In this document: piece by piece, positions 54,990-63,990 of the stretch
Numbering within the stretch: the first letter of the stretch is position 1
How the letters are laid out: each line of letters opens with the position of its first letter
From: CAZDCD01 sp964503885
GTDB lineage: Bacteria > Bacteroidota > Bacteroidia > Bacteroidales > UBA10428
Assembly: GCA_964503885.1 (NCBI GenBank)
Contig: CAZDCD010000001.1
Coordinates: 248,001-312,000, forward strand
DNA: 64,000 bases
Direction: 5' to 3'
Notes under the pieces: model-generated
Told to the model about the DNA's origin: nothing
The model's database searches: none
Seen by the model: the letters and a program-made list of their open reading frames with translations, nothing else
Program-made: the position numbers and the translations under genes

Positions 54990-55412
54990 ATGTTACAACC
55001 AAAAAAGACAAAGTTCAGAAGACAGCAGAAAGGTAAGATGAAAGGCAATGCCCAGAGGGGCAATCAGCTGGCATTTGGGTCTTTCGGGATCAAGGCACTT
55101 CAGTCGAGTTGGCTCACAGGCAGGCAGATTGAAGCAGCCCGTCAGGCAGTGACACGTCATATGAAACGTGAAGGGCAAATCTGGATCAGGATATTTCCCG
55201 ACAAGCCCATCACGAAGAAACCTGCCGAAGTACGTATGGGTAAAGGAAAGGGAGCTCCGGAAGGTTTTGTTGCCCCCGTTACACCTGGAAGAATTATTAT
55301 CGAGCTTGAAGGTGTGCCTTTTGAAGTCGCAAAAGAAGCGCTGAGACTCGGTGCACAGAAACTTCCGATTACAACTAAATTTATCGTAAGGCACGATTAC
55401 GCTGAAATTTAA
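54990..55412 (+). CDS. rplP: 50S ribosomal protein L16
   Basis: 140 residues. Begins MLQPKKTKFRRQQKGKMKGN and has the conserved MGKGKGAPEGFVAPV. Located near the A-site of the 50S subunit. Confidence 0.98.
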   Translation: MLQPKKTKFRRQQKGKMKGNAQRGNQLAFGSFGIKALQSSWLTGRQIEAARQAVTRHMKREGQIWIRIFPDKPITKKPAEVRMGKGKGAPEGFVAPVTPGRIIIELEGVPFEVAKEALRLGAQKLPITTKFIVRHDYAEI

Positions 55413-55423
55413 TAGCAGTATCA

Positions 55424-55633
55424 ATGAAAGCAAAAGAAATCAGAGAATTAACCCTGAAGGAATTGAAAGAGAGAATCGAGAATGAGGAAAGCTACGTGAT
55501 GAAGCAGAGGCTCAATCATGCTATTTCTCCCCTTGATAATCCATTAAAATTAAGGCACGCAAGACGGAATGTAGCCCGGCTCAAAACCATATTGAAACAA
55601 AAAGTAACTGAAGAAAGTCAGCAAAAAAGCTAA
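55424..55633 (+). CDS. rpmC: 50S ribosomal protein L29
   Basis: 69 residues, helical hairpin with MKAKEIRELTLKELKERIEN and HARRNVARLKTILKQ. Near the tunnel exit beside L23. Confidence 0.97.
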   Translation: MKAKEIRELTLKELKERIENEESYVMKQRLNHAISPLDNPLKLRHARRNVARLKTILKQKVTEESQQKS

Positions 55634-55643
55634 TTTAAGATAC

Positions 55644-55901
55644 ATGGAAAAAAGGAATCTTAGAAAAGAACGGATCGGGATTGTTGTCAGCAGCGCTATG
55701 AACAAGTCGATTGTAGTAGCTGAAAAACGTAAAATGAAACATCCTATATACGGAAAGTTTGTGAATAAAACATCAAAGTTCATGGCACACGACGATAAGA
55801 ATGAGTGCAATATTGGTGATCTGGTACGTATTATGGAAACCCGTCCACTCAGCAAAAACAAATGTTGGAGAATAATCGAAATCATTGAAAGAGCTAAATA
55901 A
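55644..55901 (+). CDS. rpsQ: 30S ribosomal protein S17
   Basis: 85 residues. OB-fold motifs GIVVSSAMNKSIVVAEKRKM and GDLVRIMETRPLSKNKCWR. Binds 16S rRNA early in assembly. Confidence 0.97.
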   Translation: MEKRNLRKERIGIVVSSAMNKSIVVAEKRKMKHPIYGKFVNKTSKFMAHDDKNECNIGDLVRIMETRPLSKNKCWRIIEIIERAK

Positions 55902-55903
55902 TC

Positions 55904-56269
55904 ATGATACAGCAAGAAAGCAGATTAACAGTGGCTGATAACAGCGGGGCAAAGGAGGTCCTCTGTATACGCGTGCTCGGAGGTACCGGCAAACGTTACG
56001 CAAGAATCGGTGATAAGGTAGTTGTGACCGTTAAGAGCGCCATACCTTCAGGAGACATCAAAAAAGGGACTGTCAGCAAAGCTGTGGTTGTCAGGACCAA
56101 AAAAGAAATAAGGCGCGCTGACGGATCATACATCCGGTTCGATGACAATGCCTGTGTTCTGCTTACAAATACTGACGAGCTTAGGGGAACGCGTATTTTC
56201 GGACCCGTAGCCAGGGAACTCAGGGAAAAATATATGAAAATAGTATCACTTGCCCCTGAAGTACTATAA
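55904..56269 (+). CDS. rplN: 50S ribosomal protein L14
   Basis: 121 residues. Begins MIQQESRLTVADNSGAKEV and ends FMKIVSLAPEVL-like (YMKIVSLAPEVL), with GTRIFGPVARELRE. Two bases after rpsQ. Confidence 0.98.
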   Translation: MIQQESRLTVADNSGAKEVLCIRVLGGTGKRYARIGDKVVVTVKSAIPSGDIKKGTVSKAVVVRTKKEIRRADGSYIRFDDNACVLLTNTDELRGTRIFGPVARELREKYMKIVSLAPEVL

Positions 56270-56285
56270 TAATACATCAAAACCA

Positions 56286-56609
56286 ATGCAGAAGAAAATT
56301 CATATCAGAAAAGGCGATACCGTGTATGTAAATACGGGTGAGTATAAGGGACAAACAGGAAGGGTGCTCGAAGTCATGAGAAGCAAGGAAAAGGCTATCG
56401 TTGAAGGCATTAACCTGGTTTCAAAACATACAAAACCCAATTCGAAAACACCCCAGGGAGGAATTCTGAAAAAAGAAGCTCCCATACATATTTCGAACCT
56501 GATGCATCTTGATCCTGCTTCTGGAAGTCATACCCGTTATGGCAGGAAACCGGGCAAAGACAATAGACTAGTAAGATATTCAAAAAAATCTGGAGAGGAG
56601 ATTAAGTAA
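56286..56609 (+). CDS. rplX: 50S ribosomal protein L24
   Basis: 107 residues from the ATG at 56286 (MQKKIHIRKGDTVYV); the open frame extends into rplN, but this start gives the KOW-domain protein of normal length. The stop overlaps the rplE start by one base (TAATG). Confidence 0.97.
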   Translation: MQKKIHIRKGDTVYVNTGEYKGQTGRVLEVMRSKEKAIVEGINLVSKHTKPNSKTPQGGILKKEAPIHISNLMHLDPASGSHTRYGRKPGKDNRLVRYSKKSGEEIK

Positions 56610-57166
56610 TGGCTTACGTACCCAATTTAAAGAAGAAATACACGGAAGAAATCGTTCCTGCCTTGATGAAGGAATTCAGCTATAAATCAGTAATGCAGGT
56701 TCCCAGGTTGGAAAAGATCATCCTGAATCAGGGTGTTGGCCAGGCAGTTGCCGATAAGAAAATGGCGGACGTGGCACAACAAGAGCTAACTACTATCGCC
56801 GGTCAGAAAGCGATCCAGACTCTTTCGAGGAAAGACATCTCTAATTTCAAGCTCAGGAGGAAAATGCCCATTGGCGTAAAAGTAACCCTGCGCCGGGAAA
56901 AAATGTACGAATTTCTTGAACGGCTGATTAGTGTATCACTGCCAAGAATTAGGGATTTTAAAGGCATAAACAGCAAACTTGACGGGAGAGGGAATTATAC
57001 CCTGGGAATATCCGAACAGATCATCTTTCCGGAGATTGATATCGATAAGATAAGCAAAATCCTGGGTATTGAAATTACCTTTGTAACTTCAGCCAACAGC
57101 GATGAAGAAGGTTTTGCATTATTGCGTGAATTTGGGCTACCGTTTAAAAACATAAAAAGAAACTAA
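56609..57166 (+). CDS. rplE: 50S ribosomal protein L5
   Basis: 185 residues. Motifs VPRLEKIILNQGVGQAVADK and LRREKMYEFLERLISVSLPR. Binds 5S rRNA. Translationally coupled to rplX by the TAATG overlap. Confidence 0.98.
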   Translation: MAYVPNLKKKYTEEIVPALMKEFSYKSVMQVPRLEKIILNQGVGQAVADKKMADVAQQELTTIAGQKAIQTLSRKDISNFKLRRKMPIGVKVTLRREKMYEFLERLISVSLPRIRDFKGINSKLDGRGNYTLGISEQIIFPEIDIDKISKILGIEITFVTSANSDEEGFALLREFGLPFKNIKRN

Positions 57167-57168
57167 GG

Positions 57169-57438
57169 ATGGCAAAAGAATCAATGAAAGCCCGTGAAGT
57201 CAGAAGGGCAAAACTTGTTGCAAGATATGCGGAAAGAAGGGCCAAACTAAAAGAACAGGGCGATTTTCAGGCATTGAGCAGGCTTCCGAGAAATTCCAAT
57301 CCCGTCAGGCTTCATAACCGGTGTAAACTCACCGGCAGGCCTAAAGGATATATGAGGCAATTTGGTATCAGCAGAATTGTTTTCAGGGAAATGGCATCGC
57401 AGGGACTGATACCGGGAGTAAAAAAAGCAAGCTGGTAA
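57169..57438 (+). CDS. rpsN: 30S ribosomal protein S14 (zinc-free type)
   Basis: 89 residues, long form with the insert and only one Cys (HNRCKLTGRP), so it cannot form the four-Cys zinc site of the short type. Motif GISRIVFREMASQGLIPGVK is canonical. Confidence 0.97.
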   Translation: MAKESMKAREVRRAKLVARYAERRAKLKEQGDFQALSRLPRNSNPVRLHNRCKLTGRPKGYMRQFGISRIVFREMASQGLIPGVKKASW

Positions 57439-57470
57439 AAATAAATGGAGAATAATAATACTAAGGCAAT

Positions 57471-57866
57471 ATGACAGATCCAATTGCAGATTATCTGACC
57501 AGAATCAGGAATGCCATCATGGCAAAACATAAAATAGTAGATATTCCTGCTTCCAATCTTAAGAAGGATATTACCAAAATTCTTTATGACAAAGGATATA
57601 TCCTTAACTATAAATTTGAAAAAAACGATATTCAGGGTTCAATAAAAATAGCCCTTAAATATCACCCCGAATCCAAAATGCCGGCAATTAAATCGCTGAC
57701 AAGGGCGAGCAGGCCCGGATTGCGAAAATATGTCGGTAAAGATGAAGTACCCAGGGTATTGAACGGACTTGGCATTGCTATTATATCTACTTCCAAAGGA
57801 GTTATGACGGATAAAGAAGCCAAAGTTCAGAATATTGGGGGTGAAGTATTGTGTTACGTTTATTAA
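57471..57866 (+). CDS. rpsH: 30S ribosomal protein S8
   Basis: 131 residues. Begins MTDPIADYLTRIRNAIMAKH; C-terminal region GVMTDKEAKVQNIGGEVLCY. Binds helix 21 of 16S rRNA, and regulates the spc operon in E. coli. Confidence 0.98.
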   Translation: MTDPIADYLTRIRNAIMAKHKIVDIPASNLKKDITKILYDKGYILNYKFEKNDIQGSIKIALKYHPESKMPAIKSLTRASRPGLRKYVGKDEVPRVLNGLGIAIISTSKGVMTDKEAKVQNIGGEVLCYVY

Positions 57867-57882
57867 ACCGGAGGAATTAGTA

Positions 57883-58437
57883 ATGTCACGAATTGGAAAG
57901 TTACCTATAAGAATACCGGATGGTGTTGCCATTAGTCTCGGCAACGATCATGTGATTACCGTGAAAGGACCGAAAGGTGAACTGACACAAAAAATCGACA
58001 AAGATATTACGGTAGAAATTGCAGACGGTGAGGTTACCGTAAAACGGCCTACCGACCAAATAAGGCACAGGGCGCTCCACGGATTGTACAGGTCGCTGAT
58101 ATACAATATGGTTACCGGCGTTTCAAAGGGGTTTACCATTCAGCAGGAACTTGTCGGCGTCGGATACAAGGCTGAATCTAAGGGACAAATACTGGAGCTT
58201 AGCCTTGGATATTCACATGATATAGATATTATGCTTCCACCGGAAGTAAAGGTGGAATGCAAGACCGAAAAAAGGAGCAACCCGATCATTACCCTTACAA
58301 GTGCCGATAAGCAGCTTTTAGGACAGGTAGCCGCCAAAATACGGTCGCTCAGAAAACCTGAACCTTATAAAGGAAAAGGGATCAAATTTGTGAACGAACA
58401 ACTTAGGAAGAAAGCTGGAAAATCAGCCAGTGTGTAA
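57883..58437 (+). CDS. rplF: 50S ribosomal protein L6
   Basis: 184 residues from the ATG at 57883 (MSRIGKLPIRIPDGV); an upstream frame overlaps rpsH and is not used. A GGAGG lies 8-12 bases before the ATG, one of few clear Shine-Dalgarno sequences here. The C-terminal PEPYKGKGIKFVNEQLRKKA is canonical. Confidence 0.97.
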   Translation: MSRIGKLPIRIPDGVAISLGNDHVITVKGPKGELTQKIDKDITVEIADGEVTVKRPTDQIRHRALHGLYRSLIYNMVTGVSKGFTIQQELVGVGYKAESKGQILELSLGYSHDIDIMLPPEVKVECKTEKRSNPIITLTSADKQLLGQVAAKIRSLRKPEPYKGKGIKFVNEQLRKKAGKSASV

Positions 58438-58456
58438 TATTTAAACAACTCATGCA

Positions 58457-58816
58457 ATGGCTTTAACAAAGCAAGAAAGAAGAAACAGAATCAAACTGAG
58501 GATCAGGAAAAAAGTCTCCGGGACAAAAGAAAACCCGAGAATGTCAATTTTCAGAAGCAATAAACAGATCTATGTTCAGCTTATTGATGATCTGGGGGCG
58601 CAGACTTTGTTGTCGGTATCTTCCCTGGAACAGGAAATTCAGGGCAAGAAAAATATCAATAAAACCGAACAGGCTAAACTTGTTGGTAAGCTAGCCGCCG
58701 AGAAATCAAAAGAAGCAGGCATTACACAGGTAAAATTCGATCGTAATGGTTATTTATATCACGGCAGAATTAAGGCGTTAGCTGATGCAGCCAGAGAAAA
58801 CGGATTAAAATTTTAA
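58457..58816 (+). CDS. rplR: 50S ribosomal protein L18
   Basis: 119 residues. Motifs RIRKKVSGTKENPRMSIFRS and the C-terminal GRIKALADAARENGLKF. Binds 5S rRNA with L5. Confidence 0.98.
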   Translation: MALTKQERRNRIKLRIRKKVSGTKENPRMSIFRSNKQIYVQLIDDLGAQTLLSVSSLEQEIQGKKNINKTEQAKLVGKLAAEKSKEAGITQVKFDRNGYLYHGRIKALADAARENGLKF

Positions 58817-58822
58817 AAAGAT

Positions 58823-59341
58823 ATGTCTACAGCAACAATACGAAAAGTTAAAACAATTGATCTGGATTTAAAAGACCGTCTGGTTAGCATTCAGAGAGTT
58901 ACCAAAGTGACCAAAGGAGGAAGAACGTTCAGTTTCTCAGCCATTGTTGTAGTAGGTAACGAAGACGGCATTGTGGGATACGGGCTGGGTAAAGCCAACG
59001 AAGTGACCACTGCCATAGCCAAAGGCATCGAAGATGCCAAGAAAAATCTTGTAAAGGTGCCTGTTATTCGAGGTACAATACCTCATGAACAGGCGTCAAA
59101 ATACGGAGGTGCACAGGTCTTTCTGAAACCAGCTTCGAGCGGTACCGGTGTAAAAGCAGGAGGTGCTATGCGCGCCGTACTCGAAAGTGTAGGCATTAAA
59201 GATGTTCTTGCCAAATCGAAAGGGTCTTCTAACCCCCATAATCTTGTAAAAGCAACATTCAGGGCGCTTCAGGAGATCAGGGATGCATATACCGTTTCAC
59301 AGCACAGGGGTGTTTCGCTTGAAAAAGTCTTTAATGGTTAA
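58823..59341 (+). CDS. rpsE: 30S ribosomal protein S5
   Basis: 172 residues. Motifs RVTKVTKGGRTFSFSAIVVV, GYGLGKANEVTTAIAKGIED and ASSGTGVKAGGAMRAVLE. Takes part in decoding accuracy. Confidence 0.98.
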   Translation: MSTATIRKVKTIDLDLKDRLVSIQRVTKVTKGGRTFSFSAIVVVGNEDGIVGYGLGKANEVTTAIAKGIEDAKKNLVKVPVIRGTIPHEQASKYGGAQVFLKPASSGTGVKAGGAMRAVLESVGIKDVLAKSKGSSNPHNLVKATFRALQEIRDAYTVSQHRGVSLEKVFNG

Positions 59342-59371
59342 ATCCGGATAATATACAATATACAATAAAAA

Positions 59372-59551
59372 ATGGCAAAGATCAGGATCAAATATATTAA
59401 AAGTAAGATCGGGAGTACCGAGAGACAGAAACGCACACTCCAGGCACTGGGACTTGGCAAACTCAACAGTTCGGTTGAAAAAGAAGCCACTCCCCAGATC
59501 CTTGGTATGGTGTCGAAAGTACAACATCTTGTGGTGGTTGAAAAGTTCTAA
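59372..59551 (+). CDS. rpmD: 50S ribosomal protein L30
   Basis: 59 residues, normal length for this small protein: MAKIRIKYIKSKIGSTERQ, then RTLQALGLGKLNSSVEKEAT. It fills the 230-base gap between rpsE and rplO, exactly where rpmD is expected. Confidence 0.96.
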   Translation: MAKIRIKYIKSKIGSTERQKRTLQALGLGKLNSSVEKEATPQILGMVSKVQHLVVVEKF

Positions 59552-59571
59552 TACTCTTTATTAAACAAGAC

Positions 59572-60039
59572 ATGGAATTACACGAATTAAAACCTGCAAA
59601 AGGATCGGTAAAATCGAGAAAAAGGATTGGCCGGGGATATGGATCGGGTAAAGGCGGAACCTCCACCAGGGGACATAAAGGTGCAAAGTCGCGTTCTGGT
59701 TATAAAATGAAGATCGGACACGAAGGCGGCCAGATGCCCCTTCAGCGGAGAGTTCCCAAATATGGGTTTAAGAATATAAACCGTATCGAGTACAAAGGAA
59801 TTAACCTGAGCACATTGCAGGCATTATTTGAAAAAAACAATATCAGTGCCATTGAAGTGGAAACTCTGGTTAAGGCGGGTCTTGCATCCAAAAGAGACAG
59901 AATAAAGATCCTTGGGAACGGGAAACTTACGGCCAAACTGGAAGTAAAAGCACATGCCTTTTCCAGGTCAGCCAAAGATGCCATTGAAGCTGTACAGGGA
60001 ACCGCAATAAAAATAGATTTGCATGAAATCATTCATTGA
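59572..60039 (+). CDS. rplO: 50S ribosomal protein L15
   Basis: 155 residues. Begins MELHELKPAKGSVKSRKRIG and has GSGKGGTSTRGHKGAKSRSG. The 3' end overlaps the secY start by 17 bases, an unusually long overlap for this cluster. Confidence 0.98.
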   Translation: MELHELKPAKGSVKSRKRIGRGYGSGKGGTSTRGHKGAKSRSGYKMKIGHEGGQMPLQRRVPKYGFKNINRIEYKGINLSTLQALFEKNNISAIEVETLVKAGLASKRDRIKILGNGKLTAKLEVKAHAFSRSAKDAIEAVQGTAIKIDLHEIIH

Positions 60040-61360
60040 AACATTAAAGAATATCTGGAAGATTGAAGAACTCAGGTCAAGAATTCTTTTCACGCTTGGT
60101 CTGATTCTCATCTACCGCCTGGGTTCACATGTGGTACTTCCGGGAGTAGATCCGTCAATGCTTAAAGTATTGCAGGAGAGAGCTTCTCAGGGCGTTCTCG
60201 GTATCCTCGATATGTTCTCCGGTGGTGCATTTTCACGGGCATCGGTATTCGCACTGGGTATTATGCCGTACATATCTGCATCCATCGTTGTTCAACTCCT
60301 CGGAATTGCAGTTCCTTACTTTCAGCGCTTGCAGAAAGAGGGTGAAAGCGGCCGAAGGAGAATTAATCAGATTACCCGGTATTTGACTATACTCATCCTT
60401 ATTGTCCAGGCGCCCGCTTACCTGACGCAAATCCCTTCAAATTCCTGGGTGCCGGGTGTTTCCAGAGGTTTCCTTCAATCGTTTTCAGTGATCATCCTTA
60501 CTGCCGGTACCATGTTCATTATGTGGCTGGGAGAAAGGATCACCGATAAAGGAATTGGCAACGGAATATCGCTGATCATTATGATCGGTATTATTGCACG
60601 CTTCCCTTTTGCCATATTCACAGAGCTGACCTCAAAACTTGAAAAGCAGGGTGGAGGTCTGGTGGCATTCCTTGTAGAAATTGTCTTTTTGTTTCTTGTT
60701 TTTGTAGTAAGCATATTGCTGGTGCAGGGTACACGACGTATACCCGTTCAATACGCTAAACGCATCGTAGGAAACAAGCAATACGGAGGAGTGCGCCAGT
60801 ATATTCCATTGAAAGTAAATGCTGCAGGCGTTATGCCTATAATCTTTGCGCAGGCAATAGTGATGCTTCCCTTATCATTTGCACGGTACGGCGCAGGCGA
60901 GCAGATGTCTGGATTTATTTCCGCATTTGCTAACCCGACTAGTTTCTGGTATAACCTTACAAATGCAATCCTCATTGTATTGTTTACATATTTCTATACG
61001 GCAATTACGATAAACCCGACGCAGATGGCGGAAGATATGAAGAAAAACGGTGGATTCATTCCGGGTGTTAAGCCGGGAAGAAAAACCGCTGAATTTCTGG
61101 ATACGATCATGTCACGCATTACTCTGCCGGGGTCACTGTTTCTTGCACTGGTTGCTATAATGCCAGCTTTCGCAATGATGGCGGGTATTTCAACCGGATT
61201 CGCATATTTTTATGGCGGTACATCATTGCTTATCATGGTAGGTGTAATTCTCGATACACTCCAGCAAATCGAAAGTCACCTGCTCATGAGGCATTATGAT
61301 GGGTTAATGAAATCGGGCAGAATAAAAGGCAGAGCAGGTGGTGTCGCCTCGGCCATTTAA
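60023..61360 (+). CDS. secY: Protein translocase subunit SecY
   Basis: 445 residues with ten membrane segments. The plug-region GVDPSMLKVLQERASQGVLG, ALGIMPYISASIVVQLLG and the cytoplasmic KRIVGNKQYGGVRQYIPLKV are family hallmarks. Forms the SecYEG channel. Its start lies within the last codons of rplO, so translation is probably coupled. Confidence 0.98.
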   Translation: MKSFIETLKNIWKIEELRSRILFTLGLILIYRLGSHVVLPGVDPSMLKVLQERASQGVLGILDMFSGGAFSRASVFALGIMPYISASIVVQLLGIAVPYFQRLQKEGESGRRRINQITRYLTILILIVQAPAYLTQIPSNSWVPGVSRGFLQSFSVIILTAGTMFIMWLGERITDKGIGNGISLIIMIGIIARFPFAIFTELTSKLEKQGGGLVAFLVEIVFLFLVFVVSILLVQGTRRIPVQYAKRIVGNKQYGGVRQYIPLKVNAAGVMPIIFAQAIVMLPLSFARYGAGEQMSGFISAFANPTSFWYNLTNAILIVLFTYFYTAITINPTQMAEDMKKNGGFIPGVKPGRKTAEFLDTIMSRITLPGSLFLALVAIMPAFAMMAGISTGFAYFYGGTSLLIMVGVILDTLQQIESHLLMRHYDGLMKSGRIKGRAGGVASAI

Positions 61361-61381
61361 TGCCCGGAAATAGGTTCTTTG

Positions 61382-62179
61382 ATGATCTTAATAAAAACAG
61401 AAGAAGAGATTGAAATACTGAGGGAGAGTAACCTGCTGGTATCAAAAACATTGGCTGAAGTGGGCAAACTACTCAGGCCTGGTTGTACTACGCAAATACT
61501 TGATAAACATGCAGAAGAATTTATCAGGGACAATCATGCCATTCCCGGTTTTTTAAAATATCAGGGTTACCCCAATACGCTCTGTACTTCTGTGAACAGC
61601 CAGGTTGTACACGGTATACCTTCGGAGTACGAGCTTAAGGAAGGAGATATCATATCGATAGATTGCGGTGTTGTGCTGAATAATTACTATGGCGATTCAG
61701 CCTATACCTTCGGGATAGGTGATCTGATGAACACAAAAATCGCAGAACTGTTAAGAGTAACAAAGGAATCCCTTTATAGGGGCATAGAGGTTGCCTTAGA
61801 TGGAATGCGGTTAGGTGATGTGGGTAGTGCTGTTCAGGAATATTGCGAAGCAGCCGGTTTTTCGGTGGTACGTGAGATGGTTGGGCACGGTTTGGGTAAA
61901 AATTTGCACGAGGCCCCTGAAGTTCCGAATTACGGGCGGAGGGGTAAGGGTATTATGCTGAAAAAAGGTATGGTGATTTGCATTGAACCCATGGTTAACC
62001 TCGGACGAAAAGAAATAGTGCAGGAACCTGATGGCTGGACGATACGTACGGCAGACAATAAACCGTCAGCTCATTTTGAGCATGCAGTGGCGATCGCCAA
62101 GGGTAAAGCTGATGTTTTGTCAACTTTTGGATTTGTTGAAGAGGCGATCAGGAACAATATCAATTTGCACCAAAACTAA
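61382..62179 (+). CDS. map: Methionine aminopeptidase, type I
   Basis: 265 residues from the ATG at 61382; a TTG three bases earlier is in frame. Metal ligands are visible: Asp in DCGVVLNNYYGDSAYTF, His in VGHGLGKNLHEAPEVPNYG and Glu in ICIEPMVNLG and FEHAVAI. Removes the start Met from nascent proteins. Located between secY and infA as usual. Confidence 0.97.
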   Translation: MILIKTEEEIEILRESNLLVSKTLAEVGKLLRPGCTTQILDKHAEEFIRDNHAIPGFLKYQGYPNTLCTSVNSQVVHGIPSEYELKEGDIISIDCGVVLNNYYGDSAYTFGIGDLMNTKIAELLRVTKESLYRGIEVALDGMRLGDVGSAVQEYCEAAGFSVVREMVGHGLGKNLHEAPEVPNYGRRGKGIMLKKGMVICIEPMVNLGRKEIVQEPDGWTIRTADNKPSAHFEHAVAIAKGKADVLSTFGFVEEAIRNNINLHQN

Positions 62180-62184
62180 AAATA

Positions 62185-62403
62185 ATGGCTAAACAACCTT
62201 CAATCGAACAAGATGGCATTATCAAAGAAGCTTTATCCAATGCCATGTTCAGAGCAGAGCTGGAGAATGGACATATTATAACGGCGCATATCTCAGGAAA
62301 GATGAGGATGCATTATATTAAGATATTGCCGGGTGATAAGGTGAGGATTGAAATGTCACCCTATGATCTGACTAAGGGACGAATAACATTCAGGTATAAA
62401 TAA
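62185..62403 (+). CDS. infA: Translation initiation factor IF-1
   Basis: 72 residues, exact family length: MAKQPSIEQDGIIKEALSNA and the S1/OB core FRAELENGHIITAHISGKMR. Occupies the A site during initiation. Six bases after map. Confidence 0.98.
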   Translation: MAKQPSIEQDGIIKEALSNAMFRAELENGHIITAHISGKMRMHYIKILPGDKVRIEMSPYDLTKGRITFRYK

Positions 62404-62414
62404 AATTTCATGCT

Positions 62415-62531
62415 ATGAAAGTAAGAGCATCGATAAAAAAAAGGAGTTCAGAGGATAAGATAGTCCGCAGAAAAGGACGCTTATATATCATTAACAAGAA
62501 AAATCCCAGGAATAAACAAAGGCAGGGATAA
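62415..62531 (+). CDS. rpmJ: 50S ribosomal protein L36 (zinc-free type)
   Basis: 38 residues: MKVRASIKKRSSEDKIVRRK, then KGRLYIINKKNPRNKQRQG. No cysteine or histidine remains, so it lacks the C-C-C-H zinc ribbon. Located between infA and rpsM as usual. Confidence 0.96.
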   Translation: MKVRASIKKRSSEDKIVRRKGRLYIINKKNPRNKQRQG

Positions 62532-62573
62532 AAAATATTTAGTGTAAACCGAAAACAATAAAAATAACTAGTT

Positions 62574-62951
62574 ATGGCACGAATCGTTGGCGTCGATTTA
62601 CCCAAAAACAAAAGAGGAGAAATAGGCCTGACCTATATCTTCGGAGTGGGCCGGAGCACGGCACAAAAAATACTGGAAAAAGCCGGCGTTGATAAGGACG
62701 TCAAGGTAAAAGAATGGACCGATGACCAGATCACAAGGATCAGGCAGATCATCAATGAGAACATTAAGGTGGAGGGCGAACTTCGTTCGCAGGTTCAGCT
62801 TAACATTAAAAGGTTAATGGACATCGGATCATACAGAGGTATCAGGCATCGTATCGGACTTCCCGTAAGGGGACAAAGCACCAAAAACAACGCCCGGACA
62901 AGAAAAGGCAGGAAAAAAACTGTGGCAAACAAGAAGAAAGCTACCAAATAA
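62574..62951 (+). CDS. rpsM: 30S ribosomal protein S13
   Basis: 125 residues. Begins MARIVGVDLPKNKRGEIGLT and has YRGIRHRIGLPVRGQSTKNN with a lysine-rich tail. Contacts the P-site tRNA and the 50S subunit. First gene of the alpha part. Confidence 0.98.
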   Translation: MARIVGVDLPKNKRGEIGLTYIFGVGRSTAQKILEKAGVDKDVKVKEWTDDQITRIRQIINENIKVEGELRSQVQLNIKRLMDIGSYRGIRHRIGLPVRGQSTKNNARTRKGRKKTVANKKKATK

Positions 62952-62961
62952 GAAATAGGCT

Positions 62962-63351
62962 ATGGCAAAAAAGACAGGAACATCAAAGAAAAAAGTAGTA
63001 AAGGTCGACCCGTTAGGGCAGGCGCATATCCATGCTTCGTTTAACAATATTATCGTATCGCTGACAAACAGCCAGGGACAGGTTATTTCATGGTCATCAG
63101 CCGGTAAAATGGGATTTAGGGGATCCAAGAAGAATACACCCTACGCTGCACAGACGGCCGCTGCTGATTGTGCCAAAACAGCTTACGATCTTGGACTCCG
63201 CAAAGTCAAAGTATTTGTCAAAGGTCCGGGATCAGGAAGAGAATCGGCAATACGGACGATCCACAGCTCAGGCATTGAGGTGACTGAGATCGTTGACGTT
63301 ACACCATTGCCCCATAACGGATGCAGACCTCCTGCAAGAAGAAGGGTTTAA
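62962..63351 (+). CDS. rpsK: 30S ribosomal protein S11
   Basis: 129 residues. Motifs AHIHASFNNIIVSLTNSQGQ, GPGSGRESAIRTIHSSGI and the C-terminal TPLPHNGCRPPARRRV. Platform protein near the E site. Confidence 0.98.
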   Translation: MAKKTGTSKKKVVKVDPLGQAHIHASFNNIIVSLTNSQGQVISWSSAGKMGFRGSKKNTPYAAQTAAADCAKTAYDLGLRKVKVFVKGPGSGRESAIRTIHSSGIEVTEIVDVTPLPHNGCRPPARRRV

Positions 63352-63384
63352 TTGAATACGAATTGTAAATTACACATTAAATAA

Positions 63385-63990
63385 ATGGCTAGATATACAG
63401 GACCTACAACGAAAATTGCACGGAAATTCGGTGATGCAATATACGGTACGGATAAATATTTTGAAAAGAAAAATTATCCTCCGGGACATCACGGCCTGAA
63501 TAAAAAAAGAAGAAAACTATCTGAATACGGCTTACAGCTTAAAGAAAAACAGAAAGCCAAATACACATACGGTGTACTTGAAAAACAATTTAAAAATCTC
63601 TTCGACAGAGCACAGCGGAGTAAAGGTGTTACCGGCGAAGTGTTGCTGCAGTTGCTTGAAGCAAGACTCGACAATGTTATCTTCAGGCTTCATGTTGCGC
63701 CAACACGAAGAGCTGCAAGACAGCTTGTTTCTCACAGGCATATAACGGTGAACGGAGATGTAGTGAATATACCCTCGTATAGCGTTAGGCCGGGAGATAT
63801 CGTAGGAGTCAGGGAAAAATCAAAATCACTGGAGGCGATCACCAATTCACTGTCAGGAAGCAGGGTCTCTTCAACGTGGCTGGAATGGGACGATAATCTC
63901 ATGACAGGGAAAATGCTGAATTTGCCGGAACGTGATGAAATACCTGAAAATATTAAAGAACAATTGATCGTTGAATTATACTCCAAATAA
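63385..63990 (+). CDS. rpsD: 30S ribosomal protein S4 (zinc-free type)
   Basis: 201 residues. Core motifs LEARLDNVIFRLHVAPTRRA and RQLVSHRHITVNGDVVNIPS are intact. It has no cysteine, so it lacks the N-terminal zinc site of the C+ form. Last complete gene; rpoA is expected directly beyond the right edge. Confidence 0.97.
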   Translation: MARYTGPTTKIARKFGDAIYGTDKYFEKKNYPPGHHGLNKKRRKLSEYGLQLKEKQKAKYTYGVLEKQFKNLFDRAQRSKGVTGEVLLQLLEARLDNVIFRLHVAPTRRAARQLVSHRHITVNGDVVNIPSYSVRPGDIVGVREKSKSLEAITNSLSGSRVSSTWLEWDDNLMTGKMLNLPERDEIPENIKEQLIVELYSK

